The notes under the pieces are model-generated. The model was not told the DNA's origin. It worked only from the letters and a program-made list of their open reading frames with translations, and searched no databases. A DNA stretch of 64,000 bases from assembly GCF_003722355.1 (NCBI RefSeq), contig NZ_QWDD01000001.1, positions 1,736,001 through 1,800,000 of the forward strand, written 5' to 3'. Shown in pieces: positions 44,027-53,117 of the stretch. The first letter of the stretch is position 1. Every line of letters begins with the position of its first letter. This DNA is from Methylocystis hirsuta (GTDB lineage: Bacteria > Pseudomonadota > Alphaproteobacteria > Rhizobiales > Beijerinckiaceae). A program made the position numbers and the translations under genes.

Positions 44027-45268
44027 TCAGAAGCGATCGGCCCGATAAGGCGTCGGATCGATGAAGGGCTGTTCGCCCGTCATCATGTCGGCGAGCAGCC
44101 GGCCGGAAACCGGCCCAAGCGTCAGCCCATGATGCGCATGGCCGAAATCGAACCATAGTCCGCGATGACGCGGCGCCGGACCGACGATCGGCAGCATGTC
44201 CGGCAGACAGGGCCGCGCGCCGCGCCAGGGTTCCGGGTCGAGCCGTTCGGCCAGCGGAAACAATCGGCGCGCCGTCGGTTCGCAAACCTCGATCTGCACC
44301 GGCGTCGGCGGCGCGTCGCGGCGGGCGAATTCGGCCCCGCTCGTCAGCCGGACGCCGCGCCGCATCGGCGCCAAAAGATAACCGAAGTCGGCGTCGAGGA
44401 TCGGATGATTGAGCTTTGCGCCGTCCTTCGCGGCGTAATGCATGTGGTAGCCGCGCTTCCAGCCGAGCGGAATGCGGTAGCCGAGCGGCCCGTAGATGGC
44501 GTCCGACCAGGGGCCGAGCGTCACAACCGCGGCGCCGGCGACGAGAGGCCCGTTTTCGGCTGCGACGCGCCAGCGCCCGTCCGGCTCTTGTGAAAGGCTG
44601 CGAGCGTCTCCTGAGAGCAGATGGCCGCCGCGTGAGACGAACAGATCGGCATAGGCTTTCGAGAGAGCGGCGGGATCGACGATTGCGGCGGTGTCGCGAT
44701 AATGGACGCCGCCGGTAACCGGCGCGAGATCGGGCTCCAGCGCCGCGACTCCCGAGGAGTTGAGCGTATCTATATGCAGGCCATAGGCGCGAAGCCGCTC
44801 GGCGTCGGAGACGCCATGCGCGAGAGTTTCCTCGCTGCGATGCAGCTTGATCCAGCCGCCTCTCCGCAAAAGTTCGCCGGCGCCGGCCTGCTGGATCAGC
44901 GCCTCATGCTCGCTCAGGCTGTGTTCGATCAGCGGGCGCCGCGCTTCGATATTCCGCCGCACCCGCTCCGGCGCGCTCTCGCGCCAATAGCGCAGGAGCC
45001 ATGGCCCCACCGCCGGCAGGGCGGAGAAATGGTAATGCGCCTCGGGGAGAAGGTTCAGCGCATATTTGATGAGCTTCGCCGGGTCTCGCGGGAACAGATA
45101 GGGGATGAGCGAGGAGCGCTCGATCAGGCCGGCGTTGCCGAAGCTCGTCTCCTGTCCCACGCCGGCGCGATCGATGAGCGCGACATTGCGGCCGCGCGCC
45201 TGCAGATGCAGCGCGGCGCTCACCCCGACGATCCCCGCGCCAAGAACGACGACATCCGCCGACTTCAT
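44027..45268 (-). CDS. D-amino acid dehydrogenase-like FAD oxidoreductase
   Basis: The 413-residue DAO-family flavoenzyme begins with the dinucleotide motif VVVLGAGIVGVSAALHLQARGRNVALID (GxGxxG; cited for position 5-32 in parts) and ends with the second FAD contact FDFGHAHHGLTLGP. SFGNAGLIERSS near residue 42 is the DadA-type signature. It oxidises D-amino acids such as D-alanine at the membrane, passing electrons to quinone. It is divergent from purB; substrate identity is inferred from family. Confidence 0.83.
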   Translation of the reverse strand: MKSADVVVLGAGIVGVSAALHLQARGRNVALIDRAGVGQETSFGNAGLIERSSLIPYLFPRDPAKLIKYALNLLPEAHYHFSALPAVGPWLLRYWRESAPERVRRNIEARRPLIEHSLSEHEALIQQAGAGELLRRGGWIKLHRSEETLAHGVSDAERLRAYGLHIDTLNSSGVAALEPDLAPVTGGVHYRDTAAIVDPAALSKAYADLFVSRGGHLLSGDARSLSQEPDGRWRVAAENGPLVAGAAVVTLGPWSDAIYGPLGYRIPLGWKRGYHMHYAAKDGAKLNHPILDADFGYLLAPMRRGVRLTSGAEFARRDAPPTPVQIEVCEPTARRLFPLAERLDPEPWRGARPCLPDMLPIVGPAPRHRGLWFDFGHAHHGLTLGPVSGRLLADMMTGEQPFIDPTPYRADRF

Positions 45269-45359
45269 GAATCCTCCAGCCTGACCACCTCATATATGGA
45301 CTTTGATGCAACGCGCGTGCTAGGCGCCTGTCTCTTTCTCTAGAATTTTGGCGCGCCTG

Positions 45360-46667
45360 ATGATCCCTCGCTATTCCAGACCCGAGATGACCGTGATTTG
45401 GGAGCCGCAGACGCGGTTTCGCATCTGGTTCGAGATCGAGGCCTACGCCTGCGACGCGCTCGCCGAGATCGGCGTCATCCCCCGGGAGAGCGCCAAGGCG
45501 ATCTGGGACAAAGCGGATTTTGTCACCTTCGACGTCGCGCGAATCGACGAGATCGAGCGGGTGACGAAGCATGACGTGATCGCCTTTTTGACTCATCTCG
45601 CTGAATTCATCGGCGCCGAGTCGCGCTTTGTGCATCAGGGCATGACGTCTTCCGACGTGCTCGACACCTGTCTTGCCGTGCAATTGTCGCGCGCCGCGGA
45701 TCTGCTGATCGCCGACGTCGACGCGCTGCTGTCGGCGCTCAAGACGCGCGCGCATGAGCATAAATACACGCCGACGATCGGCCGCTCGCACGGCATTCAC
45801 GCCGAGCCGACGACGTTCGGCCTGAAACTGGCGCAGGCTTACGCCGAATTCACCCGCGCGCGCGAGCGGCTCGTCGAGGCGCGCAGGGAAATTTCGACCT
45901 GCGCGATTTCAGGCGCCGTCGGCACTTTCGCCAATATTGATCCGCGCGTCGAAGACTATGTGGCGCACAAGATGGGACTGACCGTCGAACCGATCTCGAC
46001 GCAGGTCATTCCGCGCGACCGCCATGCGGCGTTTTTTGCGACGCTCGCCGTCGTGGCGTCATCGGTCGAACGGCTGGCGATCGAAATCCGCCATCTGCAA
46101 CGCACCGAGGTGCTCGAGGCGGAGGAGTTTTTTTCGGCGGGGCAGAAGGGCTCTTCGGCCATGCCGCATAAGCGCAACCCGGTGCTGACCGAGAATCTGA
46201 CCGGCCTTGCGCGGCTCGTGCGCGGCATGGCGATCCCGGCGATGGAGAATGTTGCGCTGTGGCACGAGCGCGATATTTCACATTCTTCCGTCGAGCGCAT
46301 GATCGGCCCCGATGCGACGGTGACTCTCGACTTCGCGCTGGCGCGCTTGACGAACGTCATCGAGAATCTCGTCGTCTATCCCGAAAACATGCGCAAGAAC
46401 TTAGAGAAGCTCGGCGGGCTCATTCATTCGCAGCGCGTGCTTCTGGCGCTCACGCAAAAAGGCGTCTCGCGCGAAGACGCATACGCCATGGTGCAGCGTA
46501 ACGCCATGCCGGTTTGGCGCGGCGAAGGGGATTTCCGCACGCTGCTTGGGCAGGACAAGGACGTCAGCGCGAAACTGTCGCCGGCGGAATTGGACGCGCT
46601 GTTCGATCTCTCCTACCACTTCAAACATGTGGATACGATTTTCGCGCGGGTGTTCGGGCAGGCTTAA
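45360..46667 (+). CDS. purB: Adenylosuccinate lyase
   Basis: The 435-residue fumarase-superfamily enzyme acts twice in purine synthesis, on SAICAR and on adenylosuccinate. It contains GMTSSDVLDTCLAVQ, RSHGIHAEPTTFG with the catalytic His, and the flexible signature loop GQKGSSAMPHKRNP with the catalytic Ser. The ATG at 45360 gives the usual MIPRYSRPEM N-terminus; a TTG at 45348 is less likely. Its 3' end overlaps the convergent DUF2721 gene by 47 bases. Confidence 0.96.
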   Translation: MIPRYSRPEMTVIWEPQTRFRIWFEIEAYACDALAEIGVIPRESAKAIWDKADFVTFDVARIDEIERVTKHDVIAFLTHLAEFIGAESRFVHQGMTSSDVLDTCLAVQLSRAADLLIADVDALLSALKTRAHEHKYTPTIGRSHGIHAEPTTFGLKLAQAYAEFTRARERLVEARREISTCAISGAVGTFANIDPRVEDYVAHKMGLTVEPISTQVIPRDRHAAFFATLAVVASSVERLAIEIRHLQRTEVLEAEEFFSAGQKGSSAMPHKRNPVLTENLTGLARLVRGMAIPAMENVALWHERDISHSSVERMIGPDATVTLDFALARLTNVIENLVVYPENMRKNLEKLGGLIHSQRVLLALTQKGVSREDAYAMVQRNAMPVWRGEGDFRTLLGQDKDVSAKLSPAELDALFDLSYHFKHVDTIFARVFGQA

Positions 46668-47097
46668 CGCCGCCATTAATCTCCAGAAATGCAAGCTGCA
46701 ATTCTCTTGCGAAGGCGATCAGCGCCGCGGTGAAGAGCGCCATCGCCAGGGCGAAGAGCAGCCCCGCGCCATACTCGTGGCGCATATGAAGGTAAGCCGC
46801 CGCGAAGCTGATGATGACAAGCACGCTCGTCACGATGCAACTCGCCACGCCCCAGTACATGGCGCGATGCATCAGCACGCCGCGCTGTCTGAGGATCGGC
46901 AGTTCAGCCTTCAGACGGGCGTATTCCGCGCTGTCGCCTTCCGTCGCGGCGATGATTCTCGAACGATCGACGATGCGCTCCAACCGTGAGACGAGGACGG
47001 ACAAGAGCTGCGCCTCGGCCGCAAGCAGAAAGGCCGGGCCGGTGACCTGTGAGATCACATTGGAAAGCTGTTCGATCGAGGGGGTATTCAAGAGCAT
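46621..47097 (-). CDS. DUF2721 membrane protein
   Basis: The 158-residue inner-membrane protein has the DUF2721 pattern: ISQVTGPAFLLAAEAQLLSVLVSRLERIVDR, then membrane segments at about 20-40, 78-100 and 112-135. The function is unknown. The final ~15 codons overlap the end of purB on the other strand. The overlap is unusual for a compact but not extreme genome and is discussed separately. Confidence 0.85.
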   Translation of the reverse strand: MLLNTPSIEQLSNVISQVTGPAFLLAAEAQLLSVLVSRLERIVDRSRIIAATEGDSAEYARLKAELPILRQRGVLMHRAMYWGVASCIVTSVLVIISFAAAYLHMRHEYGAGLLFALAMALFTAALIAFARELQLAFLEINGGVKPARTPARKSYPHV

Positions 47098-47167
47098 GAG
47101 GGTCTCGGATTGAGAGGACTCGCGATGATCCAGTCCAATTCCGATTAGGTGGGCGCGTAGTCAAGCC

Positions 47168-48322
47168 TTACCGTGACGGCCAGCGCCATTTTGGCGACTC
47201 ATGTTCGGGCGTGAGGGTCTCGCCCAGACGCTTCTCCAGCGCGATTTCGACGCAACAATCGTCCTTTTTCAGTTCCGAGACCAGTTGCGCCGAGTGCGAC
47301 ACGACGAACAGTTGAGTCTCGTTGGAGACCTTTCGCATCAGCCGCGCCAGCGCGCCGATGAGATTGGGATGGAGGCTCGACTCCGGTTCGTTGAACACCA
47401 TAAGCGGCGGCGGACGCGGCGTCAGCAAAGCGGCGACGAGCAGCAGATAGCGCAGCGTGCCTTCTGAGAGTTCCGCGGCGCGCAGCGGTCGAAGCAAACC
47501 GTGCTGGCGCATTGACGTCTCGACGTAACCGTCGGATGTCGAAATATCGATCCTGCTCGAGGGAAAGGCGTCGTCGATCGTCTCTCCAAGGCCGTCCGCG
47601 TCGCCAACTTCCAAAATCGTTGCGAGCGCCGCGGCGAGGTCTGCGCCGTCATCCGCGAGCGCGGGGGTGAAGGTGCCGATCTGCGGCCGTCGCGCCGGAG
47701 CTTCGCGGTCGGCGCGCAAATTGTCATAAAAGCGCCAGCGCCGCACTGTCTCTCGCAAGATTGAGAGATCATAGGCTTCGCGCAGATCAGCGCAGTGCGT
47801 CATCATGCTGTCGACTCCGGCGAGCGAAGCCGCAGCCTGCCGCCATTCGCCATTTTCCCCGCGAATGCGCGCGCTCGGTCCCCGTCGTTCGGCGAAAAGA
47901 TTAGCATGGCCGAGATGTTCTCCGGTCCATTGCGCCTCGAGCTTGATCTGCGGATCGAGGGGAAAGGTCTCCGTTGCTTGAGATGTTGGGCCGAGGTCGA
48001 TCGCGTAGCCATAAGTCTTGGAAGCGAAGCCGAGCTTCAGCGCCTTTCGCGATTGGGGCGCCAATGGCTCGATTGGAATTTCCCCCGCTTTCATCGCGCG
48101 GGAGAATTTCTCGGGTCCAGCCCAAAGCGTCGAATTTAGTCCGCCTTCCCGAGCAAGGGACTGGATGATGCGCCCCTGCGCAACATCGGCGAGAAGGCGC
48201 AGCGCGCGATAAAGACTGGACTTGCCCGCGCCATTGGCGCCAGTCACGACGGTGAGCCGCCCCGGCGCAAGGACCAGATCGCGAATGGATCGATAGCCGG
48301 AAATTGCGAGCCGCGTGAGCAC
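47168..48322 (-). CDS. Predicted ATPase of the AAA_21/COG4637 type
   Basis: The 384-residue SMC/RecF-like ATPase has Walker A VVTGANGAGKSSLYRAL at about residues 25-41, a signature-like LSEGTLRYLLLVAALL, Walker B PPLMVFNEPESSLHPNL (catalytic E replaced in the usual D-E-P-E as N-E-P-E) and the H-loop LFVVSHSAQLV. No TOPRIM nuclease domain, unlike OLD proteins. The start is GTG at 48322 with a strong GGGAGG box; a longer frame to 48397 lacks one. Role unknown; relatives occur singly or in defence loci. Confidence 0.85.
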   Translation of the reverse strand: MLTRLAISGYRSIRDLVLAPGRLTVVTGANGAGKSSLYRALRLLADVAQGRIIQSLAREGGLNSTLWAGPEKFSRAMKAGEIPIEPLAPQSRKALKLGFASKTYGYAIDLGPTSQATETFPLDPQIKLEAQWTGEHLGHANLFAERRGPSARIRGENGEWRQAAASLAGVDSMMTHCADLREAYDLSILRETVRRWRFYDNLRADREAPARRPQIGTFTPALADDGADLAAALATILEVGDADGLGETIDDAFPSSRIDISTSDGYVETSMRQHGLLRPLRAAELSEGTLRYLLLVAALLTPRPPPLMVFNEPESSLHPNLIGALARLMRKVSNETQLFVVSHSAQLVSELKKDDCCVEIALEKRLGETLTPEHESPKWRWPSR

Positions 48323-48414
48323 GGAGCCTCCCTTGGCGCTAATATCCGATGGACGGGCGTGTAGGAGCAATGGCCGCCCTTCCAATAGGGAGCGCAAAGC
48401 CTTAAAGAGCGGGC

Positions 48415-49530
48415 ATGATCTGGCTTATATTCGCCTTGCTGACGGGCGCCGCAGTGATGGCGGTGCTGGCGCCGCTCGCCATGCGGAATGGGGCGCAGGA
48501 TGAAAGCGCCGCCGACGTCGCCTTCTTCGAGGAGCAGATCGCCGAAATCGCGCGCGAGCGCGACGAAGGGCGGCTCGACGCGACGGACGCCGAAGCCGCG
48601 AAGACCGAAGCGGCGCGCCGACTGTTGCGCGCTGAAGCCGCGCCAAAGGCGAGGGCCGTCTCCTCGCGCAAACTCGCGCTCGCCGCGGCGCTCGCGGCCA
48701 TCGTGGTCATCCCCGCCGTCGCGCTGACGCTTTATGCGCGGCTCGGCCATTCTGACATGCCGGACATGCCGCTGACCGCGCGGCTCGACTCGGCGCCGGA
48801 CCGCAATGATCTCTCCGGGGCCGTCGCGCGCATCGAACAGCATTTGCGCGAGCATCCCGAAGACGGCCGCGGCTACGAAGTCATCGCGCCATATTTGCTG
48901 CGCACGGGGCGCGGCGAAGACGCCGTCCACGCCTATTCGGAAGCGCTGCGACTTTTGGGCGCAACAGCGGCGCGACATGCGGCGCTGGGAGAAGCGCGCG
49001 TCGTCGTCGCTCAAGGCGTGGTGACGCCGCAAGCCAAGAAGGATTTCGAGGCGGCGCTGGCTCTCGATGCGGCGGCGCCAGAGGCGCAGTATTATCTTGG
49101 ACTCGCCGCGGCGCAGGCCGGCGAGAAGGACAAGGCGATCGCCATCTTTTCCAAAATGGCTGGTGACGCGCCGGCCGACGCCGCTTATCTGAAGGCTGTC
49201 AACGCTCAGCTCGCCATTTTGCGCGGCGAGGCGAATCCGCCGGTCGTCGCGCGCGGGCCGTCGAGCGAGCAGGGTAAAGCGATCGCGGCGATGCCCGCCG
49301 ATCAGCGTCAGGAGATGATCCGCGGCATGGTGGATCGACTGGCCTCGCGGCTCGAGTCCAAGGGCGACGACGTCGAGGGATGGCTAAAGCTCATTCGCGC
49401 CTATAGCGTCCTCGCCGAGACCGAGAAGGCCAAAAAGGCCGTGACCGACGCGCGCAAGGCGCTCGCCAGCAAGCAGGGCGACATGGCCCGCATCGAGGCG
49501 CTGGCGAAGGAGCTGAATATCGGAGGCTGA
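48415..49530 (+). CDS. ccmI: Cytochrome c maturation protein CcmI (CycH)
   Basis: The 371-residue protein has an N-terminal membrane segment (IWLIFALLTGAAVMAVLAPLA), a short cytoplasmic loop with the CcmI helical region (EEQIAEIARERDEGRLDATDAEAAKTEAARRLL, cited in parts), a second membrane segment (about 82-104) and a periplasmic TPR domain. It delivers apocytochrome c to the CcmF/CcmH haem lyase. It opens the ccmI-ccmE-ccmF-ccmH operon in the order typical of Rhizobiales. Confidence 0.92.
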   Translation: MIWLIFALLTGAAVMAVLAPLAMRNGAQDESAADVAFFEEQIAEIARERDEGRLDATDAEAAKTEAARRLLRAEAAPKARAVSSRKLALAAALAAIVVIPAVALTLYARLGHSDMPDMPLTARLDSAPDRNDLSGAVARIEQHLREHPEDGRGYEVIAPYLLRTGRGEDAVHAYSEALRLLGATAARHAALGEARVVVAQGVVTPQAKKDFEAALALDAAAPEAQYYLGLAAAQAGEKDKAIAIFSKMAGDAPADAAYLKAVNAQLAILRGEANPPVVARGPSSEQGKAIAAMPADQRQEMIRGMVDRLASRLESKGDDVEGWLKLIRAYSVLAETEKAKKAVTDARKALASKQGDMARIEALAKELNIGG

Positions 49531-49591
49531 GCAAGTTCGCCTCTTCGCGAGATCGGTCAGCTGTGGCCGCATGGGAGCGTTTTGAAGCAAA

Positions 49592-50029
49592 ATGACGCGT
49601 AAAGGAAAGCGGCTGACGTTGATCGCCGGAGCGATGGCGATTCTTGGCCTCGCCGCCGGGCTTATGCTGTTCGCGCTGCGCGACAATATCGTATTCTTCT
49701 ACACGCCGTCGGAGCTTGCGAAGAAGCAAACGGCCTCCGGCGCGCGGCTGCGTATCGGCGGGCTGGTGAAGGAAGGCACGGTGGTCAAGAATGGCCAAGA
49801 TGTGCGCTTCACTGTCACCGACAAGACGAGCGATCTTACGGTGTCCTACACAGGCCTGCTGCCGGATCTCTTCCGCGAAGGGCAGGGGGTCGTCGTCGAC
49901 GGCGTGCTGCAGCCTGACGGCGCCTTTCGGGCCGACAGCGTGCTGGCCAAGCACGACGAACGCTACATGCCGCGCGACGTCGCCGACGCCCTGAAGAAGC
50001 AGGGCGTCTGGCAGGGAGAGACGAAGTGA
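49592..50029 (+). CDS. ccmE: Haem chaperone CcmE
   Basis: The 145-residue periplasm-facing protein with one N-terminal membrane anchor carries haem to CcmF. The haem-binding His is in [10 protein letters not shown] (about residue 121), followed by the conserved Tyr. The OB-fold region includes [13 protein letters not shown] and [18 protein letters not shown]. It is 61 bases after ccmI, and a palindromic repeat separates it from ccmF. Confidence 0.95.
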   Translation: MTRKGKRLTLIAGAMAILGLAAGLMLFALRDNIVFFYTPSELAKKQTASGARLRIGGLVKEGTVVKNGQDVRFTVTDKTSDLTVSYTGLLPDLFREGQGVVVDGVLQPDGAFRADSVLAKHDERYMPRDVADALKKQGVWQGETK

Positions 50030-50045
50030 GCGCACCCGCGCCTTT

Positions 50046-50181
50046 CCCCTCTCCCGCTTGCGGGAGAGGGTGGCCCCGCGAAGCGGGGTCGGGTGAGGGC
50101 GCCGCGATCGCCATTGCCCGATCGGCCCTCATCCGTCACGCCTTTGGCGCGACACCTTCTCCCGCAAGCGGGAGAGGGGGG
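50046..50181. repeat. GC-rich palindromic repeat between ccmE and ccmF, copy 3
   Basis: The element begins CCCCTCTCCCGCTTGCGGGA and ends CTCCCGCAAGCGGGAGAGGG, with GCCCCGCGAAGCGGGG inside and GGGTGAGGGC / GCCCTCATCC as a further pair. It fills almost the whole ccmE-ccmF gap, and its right arm forms the ccmF ribosome binding site. Confidence 0.88.
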
Positions 50182-50183
50182 AG
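50174..50183 (+). promoter_or_regulatory. ccmF ribosome binding site supplied by the repeat
   Basis: The G-rich end of the palindromic repeat (GAGAGGGGGGAG region, 50172-50183) lies about 9 bases before the ccmF ATG at 50192, and nothing else there resembles a Shine-Dalgarno. Confidence 0.6.
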
Positions 50184-50191
50184 ACAGCAGC

Positions 50192-52159
50192 ATGATCGTT
50201 GAAACCGGACATTACGCGCTTGTCCTCGCGTTCGCCCTTGCGCTGGCGCAATTCGCCATTCCCTTCATTGGCGCGCGCTTGAACGACGCCGCGCTGATGC
50301 GCGTCGCGCGCCCGGCGGCGATCACGCAATTCCTGTTCGTCGCGCTCTCCTACGGCGCGCTGACCTATGCGCATGTCGTCTCCGACTTCTCGCTCGTCAA
50401 CGTCATCGAGAATTCCCATTCACTGAAGCCCTTCATCTATAAAATCTCCGGCGTCTGGGGGAACCACGAAGGCTCGATGCTTCTGTGGGTGCTCGTTCTC
50501 TCCTTTTGCGGCGCGCTGATCGCGGTTTTCTCCAACGCAATGTCCGACAGGCTGCGCTCTGACGCGCTCGCCGTGCAGGGCCTGCTTGGCGCGGCCTTTC
50601 TGCTCTTCATTCTGCTCACCTCAAATCCGTTCGCGCGCGTCGCGCCGGCGCCGTGGGAGGGCCGCGACCTCAACCCGATCCTGCAGGACCCAGGCCTCGC
50701 GATCCATCCGCCGCTGCTCTATCTCGGCTATGTCGGCTTTTCGATCGTGTTCTCTTTCGCCGCCGCGGCGCTCATTGGCGGGCGCATCGACGCCGGCTGG
50801 GCGCGCGTCATTCGCCCATGGACTCTCTTCGCCTGGATCGCGCTGACGCTCGGCATCGCCATGGGGTCGTACTGGGCCTATTACACGCTCGGCTGGGGCG
50901 GCTTCTGGTTCTGGGACCCAGTCGAGAACGCGTCGCTGATGCCCTGGATCGCCGGCACGGCGCTCGTGCACAGCGCCGCCGTGATGGAAAAGCGCGAGGC
51001 GCTCAAGGTCTGGACGATCTTTCTCGCAATTCTCGCCTTCTCGCTCTCTCTGCTCGGCACCTTCCTTGTGCGCTCCGGCGTGCTAACGTCGGTGCATGCC
51101 TTCGCCAGCGATCCCGACCGCGGCGTGTTCATTCTCGCCATCCTCGTTTTCTTCATCGGCGGCGCGCTTGCGCTCTTTGCGCTGCGGGCCGGCGCGCTGC
51201 CCGTCGGCGGACTGTTTTCGCCGATCTCGCGGGAAGGCGCGCTTGTTCTCAACAATCTGCTGCTTTCGGCGTGCTGCGCCACCGTCGTCGTCGGAACGCT
51301 CTATCCGCTGGCGCTCGAAGCGATCACCGGCGAGAAGATTTCCGTCGGCGCGCCTTTCTTCAACACCGTGCTGATTCCGATCGCGCTGCCGCTCGCCGTG
51401 TTGATGCCGATCGGCCAGATGCTGTCCTGGAAGCGCGGCGATCTCGCCGCCGCCTTGCAGCGGCTGCGCATCGCCTTCGTTGTCGGCGTCGTCGCAACGG
51501 CCGCTTTCGGCGCCTGGTACGGAACGCCCTTCCTCTCCATCGTTACCGCCGGCATCGCGATCTATCTCGTCGTCGGCGCCTTGAGCGATCTTGCGCTGCG
51601 CGTGCGGGGAACCTCGGGGCGCCTGAGCCTGAAGCGACTCGCCGGCCTGCCGCTTTCGGCGTTCGGCACGTCGATCGCTCATGCCGGCATGGGGCTGACG
51701 CTGCTTGGCCTTGCCGCGACCGGCTGGGGCGTCGAAACCATCGTCGCGATGAAGCCTTCGAGCTTCTATGACGTCGGTCCCTATCAGATCGGCATCGACT
51801 CCGTTTCGCCGCGCCAGGGGCCGAATTATTCGGAAGTCTATGCGGTGATGGCGGTGCGCAAGGATGGCGCGACGCTCGCGACGATCGAACCCGCCAAGCG
51901 CTTCTATCAGGCGCGGCGCATGGCGCGCTCGGAGGCCGGAATCGTCACGCTCGGGCTCGGGCAGGTCTATGCGGCGATCGGCGAGTCGCATGAGGATGGA
52001 ACGATCGACGCGCGGCTGTACTGGAAGCCGCTGGTGACGCTGATCTGGATCGGCGCGCTGGTCATGGCGTTTGGCGGCGCGCTGTCGCTCGCCGACCGGC
52101 GTCTGCGCATCGGCGTCGCGCGCCGCGCCGCCGCGCCAGCCCTGGAGCCGGCCGAATGA
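50192..52159 (+). CDS. ccmF: Haem lyase subunit CcmF
   Basis: The 655-residue polytopic inner-membrane protein, with about 14-15 hydrophobic segments, attaches haem to apocytochromes c together with CcmH and CcmI. The tryptophan-rich haem-handling motif [18 protein letters not shown] lies near residue 236, and the preceding [11 protein letters not shown] is also typical. The ATG at 50192 was chosen because residues before it would be translated from the palindromic repeat. The end overlaps the ccmH ATG as ATGA. Confidence 0.95.
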   Translation: MIVETGHYALVLAFALALAQFAIPFIGARLNDAALMRVARPAAITQFLFVALSYGALTYAHVVSDFSLVNVIENSHSLKPFIYKISGVWGNHEGSMLLWVLVLSFCGALIAVFSNAMSDRLRSDALAVQGLLGAAFLLFILLTSNPFARVAPAPWEGRDLNPILQDPGLAIHPPLLYLGYVGFSIVFSFAAAALIGGRIDAGWARVIRPWTLFAWIALTLGIAMGSYWAYYTLGWGGFWFWDPVENASLMPWIAGTALVHSAAVMEKREALKVWTIFLAILAFSLSLLGTFLVRSGVLTSVHAFASDPDRGVFILAILVFFIGGALALFALRAGALPVGGLFSPISREGALVLNNLLLSACCATVVVGTLYPLALEAITGEKISVGAPFFNTVLIPIALPLAVLMPIGQMLSWKRGDLAAALQRLRIAFVVGVVATAAFGAWYGTPFLSIVTAGIAIYLVVGALSDLALRVRGTSGRLSLKRLAGLPLSAFGTSIAHAGMGLTLLGLAATGWGVETIVAMKPSSFYDVGPYQIGIDSVSPRQGPNYSEVYAVMAVRKDGATLATIEPAKRFYQARRMARSEAGIVTLGLGQVYAAIGESHEDGTIDARLYWKPLVTLIWIGALVMAFGGALSLADRRLRIGVARRAAAPALEPAE

Positions 52160-52758
52160 GCGTCGAGGCCCCCTCCCTGTCCCTCCCCCGCTGTCGCGGG
52201 AGAGGGGACCCTAACGATCGGCGTTTTTCCGGTCCCGAGGGATCGCCGAGTCTAACTCCCTCTCCCGCGAAGCGGGGGAGGGTCGGGGTGGGGGTCTTCA
52301 TCGCGCTCGTTCTCTTCCCCCTGACGGCACACGCCGTCACGCCCGGCGAAAGGCTTGCCGATCCGGCGCTCGAAGCGCGAGCGCGGGCGATCACCACTGA
52401 GCTGCGCTGCCTCGTCTGCCAGAACCAGTCGATCGACGATTCCGACGCCTCGCTCGCCAAGGATTTGCGCGTGCTCGTGCGCGAGAAGCTCAAGGAGGGG
52501 ATGAGCGACGCGCAGGTGCGCGAATTCGTCCATGCCCGCTACGGTGATTTCGTGCTGTTGCGCCCGCCGGTGAAGCCCGGCACGCTGCTGCTCTGGGCCG
52601 CGCCGCTGATCGCGCTGCTCGCGGGCGCCGCCGCCATCTGGATGGCGGCGCGGCGACGGGCAGGCGTCCCCGCCACGCCCGCCAAGGCGCTCAGTGAAGA
52701 AGAGCGCGCGCGACTGAAAACTCTGGGCGTCTCGGACTTGGAAAGGCCCAAGAACTAA
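52156..52758 (+). CDS. ccmH: Cytochrome c maturation protein CcmH, with repeat at its 5' end
   Basis: The protein reduces and holds apocytochrome c cysteines for haem attachment. It has a signal-like segment, the active motif [16 protein letters not shown], and a C-terminal membrane helix ([21 protein letters not shown]). A palindromic repeat (52169-52294) lies inside the frame. The first start, ATG 52156, overlaps the ccmF stop and would add about 44 Pro/Ser/Arg-rich residues coded by the repeat. A GTG at 52288, just after the repeat arm GGGGGAGGG, gives 156 residues, the usual CcmH length. The long form has KRGR before the hydrophobic stretch, so either start is arguable. Confidence 0.9.
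   Translation: MSVEAPSLSLPRCRGRGDPNDRRFSGPEGSPSLTPSPAKRGRVGVGVFIALVLFPLTAHAVTPGERLADPALEARARAITTELRCLVCQNQSIDDSDASLAKDLRVLVREKLKEGMSDAQVREFVHARYGDFVLLRPPVKPGTLLLWAAPLIALLAGAAAIWMAARRRAGVPATPAKALSEEERARLKTLGVSDLERPKN
52169..52294. repeat. GC-rich palindromic repeat within the ccmH frame, copy 4
   Basis: It has the same start (CCCCCTCCCTGTCCCTCCCC), internal block (CTAACGATCGGCGTT) and end hairpin (CTCTCCCGCGAAGCGGGGGAG, then GGGTCGGGGTGGGGG) as copy 2 at 28287, but without the nested palindromes of that copy. It has no stop codon in the ccmH frame. Confidence 0.88.
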
Positions 52759-52773
52759 ACGCCCAAGAGCTAA

Positions 52774-52810
52774 GCCCCTATCCAACGCACTCCCGCTGGA
52801 CTATAGGGGC
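52774..52810. terminator. Hairpin after ccmH
   Basis: GCCCCTAT (52774-52781) and ATAGGGGC (52803-52810) form an 8-bp stem 16 bases after the ccmH stop, a possible terminator of the ccm operon. No T-run. Confidence 0.45.
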
Positions 52811-52852
52811 GGGACAGTTCCCGCCGCCCCGGCGCCTCTCAAGGAGCGGATC

Positions 52853-53104
52853 ATGGCCCAGCATTACACGCCCCATTTCCACAATCAGCCCGGCGTCGCG
52901 CAGATCAGGATCGGGGCCAAGGAATTCATGTGCATTGGGGCGCTCCCGCCCTTCGACCATCCGCATGTCTATCTCGACATGGGCGCGGGCTCGGAGGCGA
53001 TCTGCCCCTATTGCTCGACGCATTACGTCTACGACGCGGCGCTGCGCGGCGGCGCCGACCCGGCCGAATGCGTCTATCGCATCTCCGAAGACACCGCCGC
53101 CTGA
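52853..53104 (+). CDS. zf-CHCC zinc-finger protein
   Basis: The 83-residue protein has the zf-CHCC pattern shared with the NDUFS6 subunit of complex I: a Cys in KEFMCIGA, His in PFDHPHVYLDM, and CPYCSTHYVY as the last pair. The bacterial homologue is widespread in Alphaproteobacteria as a stand-alone gene and is thought to bind zinc; its role is unknown. An AAGGAGCGG box precedes the ATG. The next gene starts 13 bases after its stop, so the two may be co-transcribed. Confidence 0.9.
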   Translation: MAQHYTPHFHNQPGVAQIRIGAKEFMCIGALPPFDHPHVYLDMGAGSEAICPYCSTHYVYDAALRGGADPAECVYRISEDTAA

Positions 53105-53117
53105 TAGAAGATCGCGG

